A model generated the notes under the pieces. That model was not told where the DNA came from. It worked only from the letters and a program-made list of their open reading frames with translations, and did no database searches. 64,000 bases of DNA from Ophiosphaerella korrae. Taxonomy: Eukaryota; Ascomycota; Dothideomycetes; Pleosporales; Phaeosphaeriaceae. Positions 46,643-56,211 of the stretch are shown one piece after another. The stretch spans positions 186,001-250,000 of the forward strand of contig JALNQF010000044.1 of the NCBI GenBank assembly GCA_028456385.1. The letters are read 5' to 3'. The number at the start of each line of letters is the position of its first letter. Position 1 is the stretch's first letter. The position numbers and the translations under genes are program-made.

Positions 46643-47113
46643 TCACGTGCGTTTCGATTTGGGTTGGGGGAAGCCGATGCGCAGCAACATGGCTGCGCGC
46701 GCAATGGCGAGGAAATATACATACGGCACGTTGCCCCAGTGGATGGCGGTCCACATGGAGGGTTGGTAGTAGATGCGGGTGCCAAGCGGGGCGACGGAGG
46801 AGAGGTGGCCCAAGTCGGCGATGAGGAAGGCGGCAATGAAGGGTTGCCAGATGGCGGGGTGGGGGAAGGCGGCGCGCAGCACGAGAGCTTCGAGCAGGGC
46901 TAGGGCGAGATACAGATTTGCTAGCTGCGTCAGGACAATGGACGTTGAGACGGGAACCGAGGGGCCTGGCGCGGTGGGTGCGTGGGTCAGAGCCAGGTAG
47001 GTGGGCTGCAGGAAAAAAGCAGTGATGGCGCCTGTTAGGATAGATGCAGGCTCGACCCAAAGGAAGAGGAGGCGGTAGAAGGATGGTATGTGGACGATTG
47101 TCGTTGGTGCCAT
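46643..47113 (-). CDS. DUF7704-like four-helix membrane protein
   Basis: A 156-residue single-exon protein from ATG 47113; the open frame continues upstream with Cys/Pro-rich sequence that does not look coding. Seen: MAPTTIVHIPSFYRLLFLWVEP at the start, a family-like opening followed by four hydrophobic segments (about 13-35, 60-85, 95-115, 130-150), WVEP and YQPSMWTAIHWGN motifs, and a basic C-terminus PQPKSKRT. It resembles uncharacterised fungal membrane proteins of the DUF7704 group. The function is unknown. Confidence 0.7.
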   Translation of the reverse strand: MAPTTIVHIPSFYRLLFLWVEPASILTGAITAFFLQPTYLALTHAPTAPGPSVPVSTSIVLTQLANLYLALALLEALVLRAAFPHPAIWQPFIAAFLIADLGHLSSVAPLGTRIYYQPSMWTAIHWGNVPYVYFLAIARAAMLLRIGFPQPKSKRT

Positions 47114-47845
47114 TGCGAGGGCATGTGGTGCGCGGCCGGGGCGGTATAGGTTGTGAGTGGTGCAGGATGGTGACTCTGAGGAGTGACGCTGAGAGAGTGA
47201 CTCTGAGGGGAGGGGAGGGGGGGTGGGCGGTGAAGGTGTAGCGGGGGGGAGAGGCAGTTTGCAACAGGTTAGGCAGGCTGCGCAGGTCAACAGGTCAAGC
47301 AAGCAGCACTCCAGCAATATCTAATAGGCAGACTCTACACCCACATGGAATGTTCGGCGAGAGCGGACTCGGCGCGGGCAGGCGAGGGGCGCCGGGGTGT
47401 TTTTGGCGTGGTGCGTGGCGGCACACTAAAGCACCAAAGATGGCGACGCCGCTATGCAGCCCATGCAACGCGCCCCCTGCGCTCGCCCGGGCCCTTGTCC
47501 TGGTCGTCTTAATAAGGCTTGGGCGACAAGCCAGATTCTGTCACAGCCATCCCGTTTTGTGCCAGTCACTCCCTACCCAAAAGTTGTTCCTTCACACCTC
47601 GACGACTCTGCCGCCTCCTCCACCACCACCACCACCACCACCACTTCCACCACCACTTCCACCACCACTGCCACCGCCCGCCGCTCCTCACGCACTCGCG
47701 CCTCGCTGTGCTGTCCCCACACGGCCTTTGCTGCTGCTGTGCACGTTCGTTTTCGCGTTGCCTGCATAACCCTCACGCTCCTTGATACTTGGTTTCGCTC
47801 CCTGTTTCGGTTTCGGCCCTACGACGGTTCTCGACAACGCCCCCA
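47114..47845. other. Divergent promoter region with CCA repeat
   Basis: Lies between the DUF7704-like gene (-) and the F-box/WD40 gene (+). A CCA/CCACCACTT repeat at about 47611-47670 is probably in the 5' leader of the latter. No other gene is supported. Confidence 0.55.
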
Positions 47846-50058
47846 ATGCATCGTAGATCCTCGATCCTGTCGTATCGACCCAAGACCTCCTCTGCCGCCG
47901 ACGACGAGAGCAGCTGCAGCCGCATCGCTCTGCCGCGAGAACATACCATGAAGCGGACCGCTTCGCAGACCTTCACCCACACCCACGAGATGACCATGCG
48001 GGAGGCGTCGGCGCTGGACGCCGTCAACGAAGCCTCCTTTGGCGTGTCCTCGCACCACTCACACTCCAGCTCGCTTTCCCGCGCCTTGAACACCGTCACG
48101 GGCTCCTTCACCCGCCAGAAGGCGCGCCGCCGCCTCTCTGCGGCCACCCCGTCGGCGCCGCGCCGGAGAGGCTCCATCCAAAGCTTCGCCGAGCCCTCGG
48201 CCGCCAGCAACTCCGCCGCCATGACGAGCATCGAACAGCAACGCCAGTGTCTGCACCACCAGGACTCGGGCATGCCCAATGCACCCATGTATCCCCCGTT
48301 GTCCAAGGCCTTTTCGCTCAAGCGCTTCGGCAGCATGCGGCGGCGACCCGCTCCTGCGTTTGGTGCCGCGGGAGAGGCGGCGGCGCCGCCCGCCCTCTTT
48401 TCTGCTCCCCAGCCCTTCTGTGCCTCTGGGCACTCGCTACCGGGAATACCGGGGGCAGCCGCGAGGCAGGCCGCGGCAGCTGCCAACCAGGACCGCCAGA
48501 ACCAATTGCGACGCGAGCAGGAACACCAGCACCAGGAAACGCATCGCTTCCTCAATGGCCTCAACAACACCATCACCCGTGACCACGACCTCAAGGACAA
48601 TGAGAGCGGTGTTGATATGACGTGTGCCTCGGACATTGTTCGCCCCGACAGCGTGATCGAGAAGAAGATGAGTATGTCTTCTTGCGTATTTGCTCCCGCG
48701 GCGTGAGAGGTGCATGCATGCTAACTGTGCTAGTCGATCCCTTTGAGCGCCTCCCTGCCGAGCTCGCCACGTCTGTGCTGTCCAACCTCGACGCTGCATC
48801 CCTTGCCAGTGCCGAGCGCGTGTCACGTGGCTGGAGGAAACTTGCCTCATCGCCCCATGTCTGGCGAAACGTCTTCCTGCGCAAGCACGAGCCCGAGGTC
48901 CATGTCTCGCCCGCGCCCATACAGATGGGCGGCTCAGGCATTGGCCCAAAGTTTAATGGACAGCCCGCGCCAGGCCAGCCGTGGAAGAAGATGTACGGTG
49001 CTAGAGCCGAGATCAACAGGAGGTGGAAGGCTGGCAATCCTGCAGCCATCTACCTCAATGGACACACCGATAGTGTGTACTGCTGCCAGTTCGACGAGAC
49101 CAAGGCTATTACCGGGTCGCGTGACCGAACCATTCGTGTCTGGGATCTCAAGACATACAAGTGCCTCAAGGTGTATGGTGGACCTAACCACCGTCCTGTT
49201 GCCAATACACCCCCGCCCATGGAAGAGCGCCCGGAGCGTGTGATCAGCAATCCCTCCATGAATGGAACATGGAGTGGTAACCAAATTTACTGTGTGCCTT
49301 CAGACTACCACGACGCCTCCATTCTGTGCCTGCAATACGACAATGAAATCATGGTGACTGGTTCGTCAGATTACACCTGCATCGTTTGGGACATTACTGG
49401 CGATGAATTTGTCCCAATGCACCGTCTACGTGGCCACGAAGCCGGTGTGCTCGATGTATGTTTAGACGACAAATACATCATCTCCTGCTCCAAGGACGCC
49501 ATGATCAAAGTCTGGGACCGCAAGTCCGGTACCTGCATCCGCACGCTCAAGGGCCACCGCGGTCCCGTCAACGCCGTGCAGCTGCGAGGCAACTTCCTCG
49601 TCTCCGCTAGCGGCGATGGCGTGGCCAAGCTTTGGAACCTAGAAACCGGCGTCTCCATCAAAGATTTCCCCTCGGAGGACCGCGGCCTCGCCGCCGTCGA
49701 GTTCTCGGACGACGCCAAGTACGTCCTCGCCGGCGGCAACGACCATGTAGTCTACAAGTTTGATGCATCCACTGGCAACCTCGTGCACTCCCGCGTCAAG
49801 CACGATGGCCTCGTGCGCTCCCTTTTCCTCGACGCCTTCAACGGCCGCATCATCTCCGGCTCGTATGACCAAAGCATCCAAGTCTCCGACTACGACTCTG
49901 GCACCCCTTTTGCTACCTACAAAAACTGGACCACGAGCTGGATTCTCTCGGCGAAAAGCGACTATCGTCGCGTCGTGGCCACGAGCCAGGATGGCCGCAC
50001 GCTTATCCTCGATTTTGGCTATGCGGTGCCGGGCGCCGAGGCCCTCGTCGGCATCTGA
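47846..50058 (+). CDS. F-box / WD40-repeat protein (SCF substrate receptor)
   Basis: Exons 47846-48671 and 48734-50058 give 716 residues; the 62-bp intron (GTATGT, GCTAAC, TAG) joins EKKM to IDPFERLP. Such proteins recruit substrates to the Skp1-cullin-F-box ubiquitin ligase. Seen: a disordered Ser/Arg/Ala-rich N-terminus of about 275 residues with an EQQ/QHQ coil, an F-box (IDPFERLPAELATSVLSNLD... WRNVF, about 276-325), and at least six WD repeats beginning LNGHTDSVYCCQFD, each with typical GH and WD dipeptides (GSRDRTIRVWD, GSSDYTCIVWD, SKDAMIKVWD, SGDGVAKLWN). The substrate is not deducible. It resembles Cdc4/Met30-class proteins in layout only. Confidence 0.88.
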
Positions 50059-50455
50059 GCCCCTTTCTTTTATGTATTGTCGCGATGTGCATTCTTTTTA
50101 CTCCGTTTTCTTCTCTTTGTTTTTAAATCCTTATGCATAGCGGTTTAGCATCATCCGGCGTTTCATTGCCGACTTTTTCCCTGCGTTCGTTTAATCAGAG
50201 AGTCTTTAGTGTGCTATAGATCCTAGCTGTGTTTCGATTTGCGCGCGTGAGACATTATAGAGTTGGGAGGGGAAGGAAAGGGGGAGGGGGAGGGGGGGGG
50301 ATCGCATGGGTAGTGCTAGTGTCTAGTTTTTAGGTAATTGGGGAAGGGCAAAAACGTTGGATAGGGAGATGTTTTGTTCAAGCTCTTGTTGTCTTGTCTT
50401 GTGATGTTTGCGCTTCCCATCTGTCATATATGATATATATATATATATATGTATA
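50059..50455. other. Short convergent spacer
   Basis: 3' flanks of the F-box/WD40 and AP-3 mu genes, with a G-rich patch near 50280-50300 and a (TA)n run at about 50429-50450. Nothing else is visible. Confidence 0.5.
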
Positions 50456-52018
50456 TCAGCACCGCGCCTCCACCCCCCGCCGGCTCACACACAAGTACTT
50501 CACCCCCTTGTACGGCGTCACTGCGCTCCCCATCCCACTCGACCGCTTCGCGTCCACGGCCAAACTCTCCACCCGCACCCCACTCGCCAACCACCCTTTG
50601 ACCCCAAAACTGACGCTCGCGCCCCCCGGCATGAGCCCACGGTTTGCCTTGTGCGCAGCCCCGTCCACATCCTTGGATTCCCCCGCCGCACCAAACGCCG
50701 CGCTCTCGGTGTCGACGTCGCGCTCGCGCCCAACCAGTGTGCCCCGCAGCGTCGCGGCAGCGCCCGCGGTGCCCCGGTCCTGCGCGAGGAGCGCCGCGAC
50801 GTCGCGCGCGTTGAGCCGCCATTCGATGGCGTGCTCGGCCGGGTCGAAGGATGCGTCGCCGGATTTGACGCGCAGGTCGGCCACGCTGGACACGGCGTGG
50901 GGGAGCGGAATGTAGACTGTGAGCTCGTCTATTGCCGGAGAGGCCTGTGGGCGCGCACCGGGTTTTGCACCAGGCGGGTTGGATTTGCCTGCGAAGCGCG
51001 GGTTGAGCAGGAGTGTGGCTACAAAGTCTGCTCCGAGGGGGCCCTGGCTGGGGAGGATGGATATGGTGGCTGGGATGGCGAGCTTGGGCGCGGGAGATGT
51101 GGGTGTGAAGGAGGAGAGGGCCGAGGGCCCGAGTAGGTCGACTTCATAAGCGGCGAGCACGAAGCGGCCGTCGGGCGGGACGAAGGAGAGTTCGCCGGGC
51201 CGGTCTTTCCAGCGGCTGAGGCGCACGCAGGGGTGGAAGACGGGGAGGGCCAGCACGTTGTGGATGCCGCCAGGGCACGCGAGGTGGAGGAGGAGGTCGG
51301 GGACGCCCGAGACTTTTGCGGTGAAGGCAATGGTGCCGTTGGCGGTGGCGGAGAGTGCACGGCCGGACGGCGAGAGCACGACGTGCAGCGTTTCGACAAT
51401 GTCGACGTACATCTCGTTAGAGGTGTGACGGACGTTGGCGCGCCGCCAGGGCACGGCGGAGGTCGGTTGTGCAGAGTTTGTGGGGCCTAGACGCGGGCTG
51501 GGACGTGAGGCCAGAGAAAAAGGCGTGGTGGACGGCGTGAGGGAGCTGGGTGTAGAGCTAGGCAGACCCACGCCTCCTAGCAAGCTCTTCATGAAATTCG
51601 GCGCGTCGACGACATCTCGCAGCGCATTTGGTTCCGTGCAGGCTATGATTCCTCCGTCGACCATCTCGCTGAGCAATTGGGCCACGACATCGTAGTTGGC
51701 TTCTATCCGGCTTGCCAGCAGCGGCGAGCCCAGAAAGTCTTCCAGCACATCGGCCACGCGGTGCAGAAACTCGAGGACCTGCAGCGGCTCGGTATCAGAC
51801 GAGCAGGGGCACAGGAAGAGCAGCTGGTCCTGGACGATAGAGTAGAGTAAGGTGGCCGGATTGGTGTTGGGGAGGTAGATCAAGGAGGGTCGTGGGGCGG
51901 CATGTGACAGATATAACGGGAGGAGCGTGCTGCTGGCGGGCGGGCGACCAATGTATGTGTGTTCGAGCAGAGGTGTGCTGTTTTCGTCGAAAATGTAGAG
52001 CGCCTCTATGGTGCTCAT
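50456..52018 (-). CDS. APM3: AP-3 adaptor complex mu subunit
   Basis: A 520-residue single-exon protein. AP-3 mu selects tyrosine- or leucine-type cargo signals for transport from Golgi/endosome to the vacuole. Seen: the longin-like N-terminus MSTIEALYIFDENSTPLLEH, QDQLLFLCPCSSDTEPLQVLEFLHRV, then LIACTEPNAL-type IIACTEPNALRDVV near residue 125-138, a Ser/Pro linker, and the mu homology domain from VPWRRANVRHTSNEMYVDIVE (about 195) to the end. ATG 52018 aligns with family starts; codons upstream lie in the promoter shared with the divergent DMAC1-like gene, 156 bp away. The C-terminus ends in a short basic tail. Confidence 0.9.
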   Translation of the reverse strand: MSTIEALYIFDENSTPLLEHTYIGRPPASSTLLPLYLSHAAPRPSLIYLPNTNPATLLYSIVQDQLLFLCPCSSDTEPLQVLEFLHRVADVLEDFLGSPLLASRIEANYDVVAQLLSEMVDGGIIACTEPNALRDVVDAPNFMKSLLGGVGLPSSTPSSLTPSTTPFSLASRPSPRLGPTNSAQPTSAVPWRRANVRHTSNEMYVDIVETLHVVLSPSGRALSATANGTIAFTAKVSGVPDLLLHLACPGGIHNVLALPVFHPCVRLSRWKDRPGELSFVPPDGRFVLAAYEVDLLGPSALSSFTPTSPAPKLAIPATISILPSQGPLGADFVATLLLNPRFAGKSNPPGAKPGARPQASPAIDELTVYIPLPHAVSSVADLRVKSGDASFDPAEHAIEWRLNARDVAALLAQDRGTAGAAATLRGTLVGRERDVDTESAAFGAAGESKDVDGAAHKANRGLMPGGASVSFGVKGWLASGVRVESLAVDAKRSSGMGSAVTPYKGVKYLCVSRRGVEARC

Positions 52019-52174
52019 CGTGGCGCAAATGCTACCGGGGAGCCATGTGTTGGGCGATGGAGTGACGTTGGAGTCTAGTGGGGTCTGTTGTGGCGGGGGG
52101 GGGGGGGCGTGCTTGGACGCGACGCAACGAGATATCTGATCTATCCTCACGACACAACACGACCTCGATTCGTT

Positions 52175-52516
52175 ATGGCACAAGACATCACAGCACCCAC
52201 ATTCAAGGAGGCGCTCAAGCAGGATAGAGCACAGTTTGACGATTGCACGCCGTGTCGCGTAATCGGTAAGCTCAAGACGCGCCGCCTGGTCTCTTCTGCC
52301 AGAGGCATTGAGCATGGCTCTGACCATCTCTCAGGAAGCGCAACCTTTGTCGGCCTCGGAGTATTTACCTATGTCTCTGGCCAATCACAGCTCACGGCCA
52401 ATCAAGCAAAAATACGCGCAAGCAAAAGCATCTTCGGCATGGGCAGCAGACGAGCAGCCATCACCGGCACCGCGTCAGTCATGGTTGGATTAGGAGTGTA
52501 TAGGTGGTTTGCATGA
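52175..52516 (+). CDS. DMAC1-like small membrane protein (DUF4536 type)
   Basis: Exons 52175-52265 and 52335-52516 give 90 residues. The 69-bp intron keeps the frame and has no stop, but removing it gives the family join DDCTPCRVIG-SATFVGLGVFTY, and it has clear GTAAGC, CTGAC and CAG signals. Seen: an N-terminal soluble part with the CTPC motif at about 24-27 and two hydrophobic segments (about 31-45 and 70-88). Metazoan relatives act in assembly of the distal membrane arm of complex I; that role here is inferred. Confidence 0.75.
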   Translation: MAQDITAPTFKEALKQDRAQFDDCTPCRVIGKLKTRRLVSSARGIEHGSDHLSGSATFVGLGVFTYVSGQSQLTANQAKIRASKSIFGMGSRRAAITGTASVMVGLGVYRWFA

Positions 52517-52750
52517 GATCAGCCTGGGCGTGTACATTGGTAGTATTACATCCGGCGCACAAATGCTAACATGCTATCTTGGCTGGTACCCTAACGCCAC
52601 AGAATGCTTCTAAAGAACCCGCTCCGCCCTATGCATAAGAAAATAGCCTGCTGGGTGCTGTTGGGTATGATGCAAAATAATCGTAATCTCGTCCGGTGCC
52701 GTCTGCCAGCTGTTCAACAAGTATTAGCCCATCTACTGCTTGCTCCAAGC

Positions 52751-53518
52751 TCATGTCATTCTTCCGCGCTTCGGACCCCCTGATGATCCATCCCGTCGGT
52801 CGTTGGGGCCGTCAATGTTGAAAAAGTCCTGCATCAGTTTCCGTTTCTGGCCTGCGCCGTTGCCCAGCTGAAATAGATTCTGGGCAGCAGACCGCTGGAG
52901 GTTTCGTGACGAGGATCGGTTGGATAGCCGCCGGGGGTTTGGGAAGGCCCGGCGAGCAGCAGCAGCAAAGTCGCTGACGGTGGCCTCGTTGGTCATGTTG
53001 GCAGTGGATGGGTATGACTGGGGCGCGGAGAACTGGAATACATTGTTTAGCGGCGCCACGTCTGCATCGGCAGTCGTTGCTTCCATCTGAACCGGTGGTG
53101 GGGCCGAGTCAGACCGAAGAGCTGTCTCGGTAATTGATCCGGACGTGTCAGTCTCATGAGGGACCAGATGGTGTTCCATGACGGGTGATGAGCTCCGGGC
53201 GCGCTTGTCGTCGAGTTCCTCCTCGTCGCTGTCGCTCCCGGATTGTTTGTTCGGCAGGGCGCCTTCTGACCGTTCCATCGCCCACTGCCGTATCCATCGT
53301 CCTTCACCATCCCCCATCCCAATATTTTCTTTGCCCATAAAGCCGAGCAAGTCCTCCAGGGCCTCCTGGTAGCCATTGCTGCGAGCCCCCTCGAGATCGG
53401 CCAGGCAAGACTTGTACAGGTTGGTGACGTTCAGGGCGGCCGTCCGGAAAGACTGGTGCACATCAGGTTGCCGTCTTGTCCGGGGCAGCGATGTGTTGAG
53501 GCTACGCATCGAATCCAT
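52751..53518 (-). CDS. DUF4588 protein, HAPSTR1/C16orf72-like
   Basis: A 255-residue single-exon protein. Seen: a conserved N-terminal helix block FRTAALNVTNLYKSCLADLE (24-43) followed by GYQEALEDLLGFM and RWIRQWAMER (about 48-85), which is the part shared with the HAPSTR1 stress-response family; the rest is disordered, acidic then Ser/Arg-rich, with a basic end GGPKRGRMT, probably nuclear. In animals HAPSTR1 works with the HUWE1 ubiquitin ligase; a similar role here is only inference. It is divergent from the F-box-like gene with 436 bp between starts. Confidence 0.65.
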   Translation of the reverse strand: MDSMRSLNTSLPRTRRQPDVHQSFRTAALNVTNLYKSCLADLEGARSNGYQEALEDLLGFMGKENIGMGDGEGRWIRQWAMERSEGALPNKQSGSDSDEEELDDKRARSSSPVMEHHLVPHETDTSGSITETALRSDSAPPPVQMEATTADADVAPLNNVFQFSAPQSYPSTANMTNEATVSDFAAAARRAFPNPRRLSNRSSSRNLQRSAAQNLFQLGNGAGQKRKLMQDFFNIDGPNDRRDGSSGGPKRGRMT

Positions 53519-53954
53519 ATCGGGCGTGGTTAGGCTGGCGTTTATCCTGAAGGTGGCGTTGTGATGTTGGATCGTACGCCAAGAAAGGCCGAGTGCTCTA
53601 CGGGTCTACAAGTAGAGATGAAAGCGGGCGCGCAGATTCACTAAAGGAGCGTGGCACGTGGCAGTCGCGGTGGTGGTCGTGGTGAGGTGAAGAGTTGGGT
53701 GGTGGGGTTGACACTTGGTTGAAGGCAAGAAAGCCTTCATTGGGAGACGGCAGCCAACGCACGGACGTCTCTCTTGTCCCCTGCTCGTGCTCACTGCGCT
53801 GACCAACACCAACACCACCGCAGACATCACGCAGCCACCATGACAGCATATAAACACAATTAGGCGCCTGGCTTCTGTCAAGCCGCTAGTAATTCTGTTG
53901 CTCTCTCTAAAATGGAACAACTTGAAACACCAGCCATATATTCTGTCTCTATTC
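53519..53954. promoter_or_regulatory. Divergent promoter region
   Basis: 436 bp between the DUF4588 gene (-) and the F-box-like gene (+). It contains both leaders and no other frame of note. Confidence 0.5.
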
Positions 53955-55157
53955 ATGGCTGCTCCTATAGAGTGCCTCCCTGTAGAAGTCTGTGATATAA
54001 TTACGTCAGACTTCGATTTCTGGTCTTACCAGCAGCTGCGTTTGTCATCGCGACGATTGTACTCACTCAGCTTATCGACTTTTACTAAACGGTACTTCTC
54101 AAAGCTGACAACAACCCTGGGCTCGCCTTCTCTGGACCGCCTCATCGAAATCTCCAACCATGGCTACGTATCTCATATCGTCACGCTTCTTGATATTGCC
54201 CTTCTCAGTCGCCGCGACTACAAGATTTTGGCAAATATCGCAAGAGTTGGTATATTCCCACCACCCAAACGCTTCCCGGAAGTGTCTGGCGTCCACCAAT
54301 CAGACATCCAAGGAGAATCAACACTGTACAATGACATCATCGTCCGCAAAAATTTCCAGTGCATTGTCGACCGGCTCACCCGCGCCCTAAAAGCCTTTCC
54401 CAACCTCAAATCCATCCGCTTCCGCACCCAACGCAACGAACCCATCGGCTGGCGCACATCCCAGATCCCAGATGGCGACTTCCTCTTCCGCACAAAATGC
54501 TTCCAAGCCCTCATAACCTCCCTCCACAAAAGTGCAATCCAGCTCTCTGAATTCTCCACCGCAAAGCCCAAAGGCAAAACCTCGCTGCGGAAGGCCATAC
54601 ACCTCCCCATCTCATCCTTCCTCGAGCCCCACCTATTCACCCACGCCTTCGCAACCCTTGCTTCCCTCACCCTCACCCTCGACTCTGCGTCCAGCCCACA
54701 GCCTCACCCTCCAACATGGCTCGCCGCCCTCCCCAACCTCACACATCTCGCCCTCGCCCTCTCCCATGACCACGCCCTTGCCCACGTCCCGTCCTCATCC
54801 ACCACCCCCTCAGCCAACACCTTCCGCGCCCTCACCTCCACACACTTGCCGCGCCTGTCTTCCATGCACATCCTGCACGCCGCGCTGCACGAGCGGGATC
54901 TAGTCGCTTTTATCACCGCCCACGCGGCCTCGCTTGAGCGCGTTGTGTTTCGGCATGTGCGGTTAGTCATGGGTAGTTGGGATGGGGTTGGCGAGGCATT
55001 GAAGGGGGTGGAGAGGTTAGGCTATGTGTGTTTTGTTGGGGAGCGGTGGGGGAAGAGGGTTTTGGTAGGGGTGGGGGGGATGGGGGAGGCGCTGGATGGG
55101 ATTATGGGGTTGGAGGAGGGCGGGGAAGGGAGTAGGTTGATGTTTAGTGGAGTTTGA
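53955..55157 (+). CDS. F-box-like protein, unknown substrate
   Basis: A 400-residue single-exon protein from ATG 53955 (MAAPIECLPVEVCDIITSDF). Seen: an N-terminal F-box-like region (about 5-45: CLPVEVCDII, LRLSSRRLYSLS), then helical and leucine-rich stretches such as LPNLTHLALAL and LPRLSSMHILHAAL, in the style of the many lineage-specific fungal F-box genes. The last 60 residues are very Gly/Val-rich (GVGGMGEALDGIMGLEEGGEG), with a base composition unlike the first half: the third exon-like part is G-rich while the first is AT-richer. A true Skp1 contact cannot be shown. Confidence 0.7.
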   Translation: MAAPIECLPVEVCDIITSDFDFWSYQQLRLSSRRLYSLSLSTFTKRYFSKLTTTLGSPSLDRLIEISNHGYVSHIVTLLDIALLSRRDYKILANIARVGIFPPPKRFPEVSGVHQSDIQGESTLYNDIIVRKNFQCIVDRLTRALKAFPNLKSIRFRTQRNEPIGWRTSQIPDGDFLFRTKCFQALITSLHKSAIQLSEFSTAKPKGKTSLRKAIHLPISSFLEPHLFTHAFATLASLTLTLDSASSPQPHPPTWLAALPNLTHLALALSHDHALAHVPSSSTTPSANTFRALTSTHLPRLSSMHILHAALHERDLVAFITAHAASLERVVFRHVRLVMGSWDGVGEALKGVERLGYVCFVGERWGKRVLVGVGGMGEALDGIMGLEEGGEGSRLMFSGV

Positions 55158-56211
55158 GACGCTGGATTTTGGTGAGCGCGCGGCGCCGCGTTCGAGGTGT
55201 GTGGTATCAGTGAGAGATTGGTATAGCATAGCGTTTGGTAATGGACATGGAAAAGTATTTGTGATGATGATAATCTTATTCTGGGGAGCATGTTGGCCCT
55301 TCAAAATGCAATACTTAGGGTACTTGGGTAAATCATTGCCTTCTGCTATGCATTTTCAGAGGATGCTTTTGGGCAATTGATTGCTTTGCGTTGCTCGCGT
55401 GCTCGCAGAGATACTGGAACTAAATAATTATAAATACCACTGATATTTCAGAGTAGGTGAAATCGTTATGCGGGAAGTGTTGAATTAGTAACTTATGAAT
55501 AATTAGATGGCCTTCCTTTATAGTATAAACTCCCAAGACCCACTCTACTTACATATTAGTAGTACTAGTTAACTGAGTTTACACCGTGTTTGTGCATAGC
55601 AATGGGTGTATCTCGATCGAGATTACCTTATTCCTTTCTAATATCATAGGTAATTGTAGATTTAGCAACTTTTAAATAGAAAGGGAAGGCCATATATGTA
55701 AAATATACCCAGACAAAAGCATGTTGCACAGCATGTGCATGCTGAAATCCAATTCTATTCCTCCCATTTCTACCCCGCACCACCTGCATGAAATCAGCCT
55801 CTCCCACTTCACCCTTATCTATAATCTCGTAAAGACATAGCCGATGTATTTTTTCTAATTTTTTTGCTGGTGGTGGTGAGCCAAAGTTGCAGGTAGTTTA
55901 CGGCTTCAGAAAGACAGCGAACAATCAGATCTTGGAAGCCATGATAAGATAGAAATAGTTAGACACCCAGGCACCGGTGAATATCGAGGTACCTTTAGGC
56001 TTATATACAAATGAGGCTATGTAACTGCAGCCCAATAACATGAATACACGTCGCAACATTCCGACAAGGCGTTCTCAGCCTTGCCAGATAACTCGATTGA
56101 CCTTCTCAGGCCTCTTGTTACTCTCAAACTTTGCCTTTGTCAATTCTTTTTCTTTCTCTATTCCCCTACTAGGAGCTTGTATCATCACTAGCTCTTAATT
56201 GAAGAATCGCT
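55158..56211. other. AT-rich intergenic region, 1 kb
   Basis: Strongly AT-rich between about 55400 and 55750, with many TA steps and only short frames. It precedes the STAND-domain-type gene and looks like the spacers of the 19-33 kb block. No transposon end is recognised. Confidence 0.45.

Noticed and set aside
46353..47264. 303-codon minus-strand frame overlapping the DUF7704-like gene
   Set aside because: Pro/Arg/His-rich chance frame in GC-rich DNA; the overlapping frame has coherent membrane helices.
47773..48636. 287-codon minus-strand frame opposite the F-box/WD40 first exon
   Set aside because: No motif; the plus-strand exon splices correctly into the F-box.
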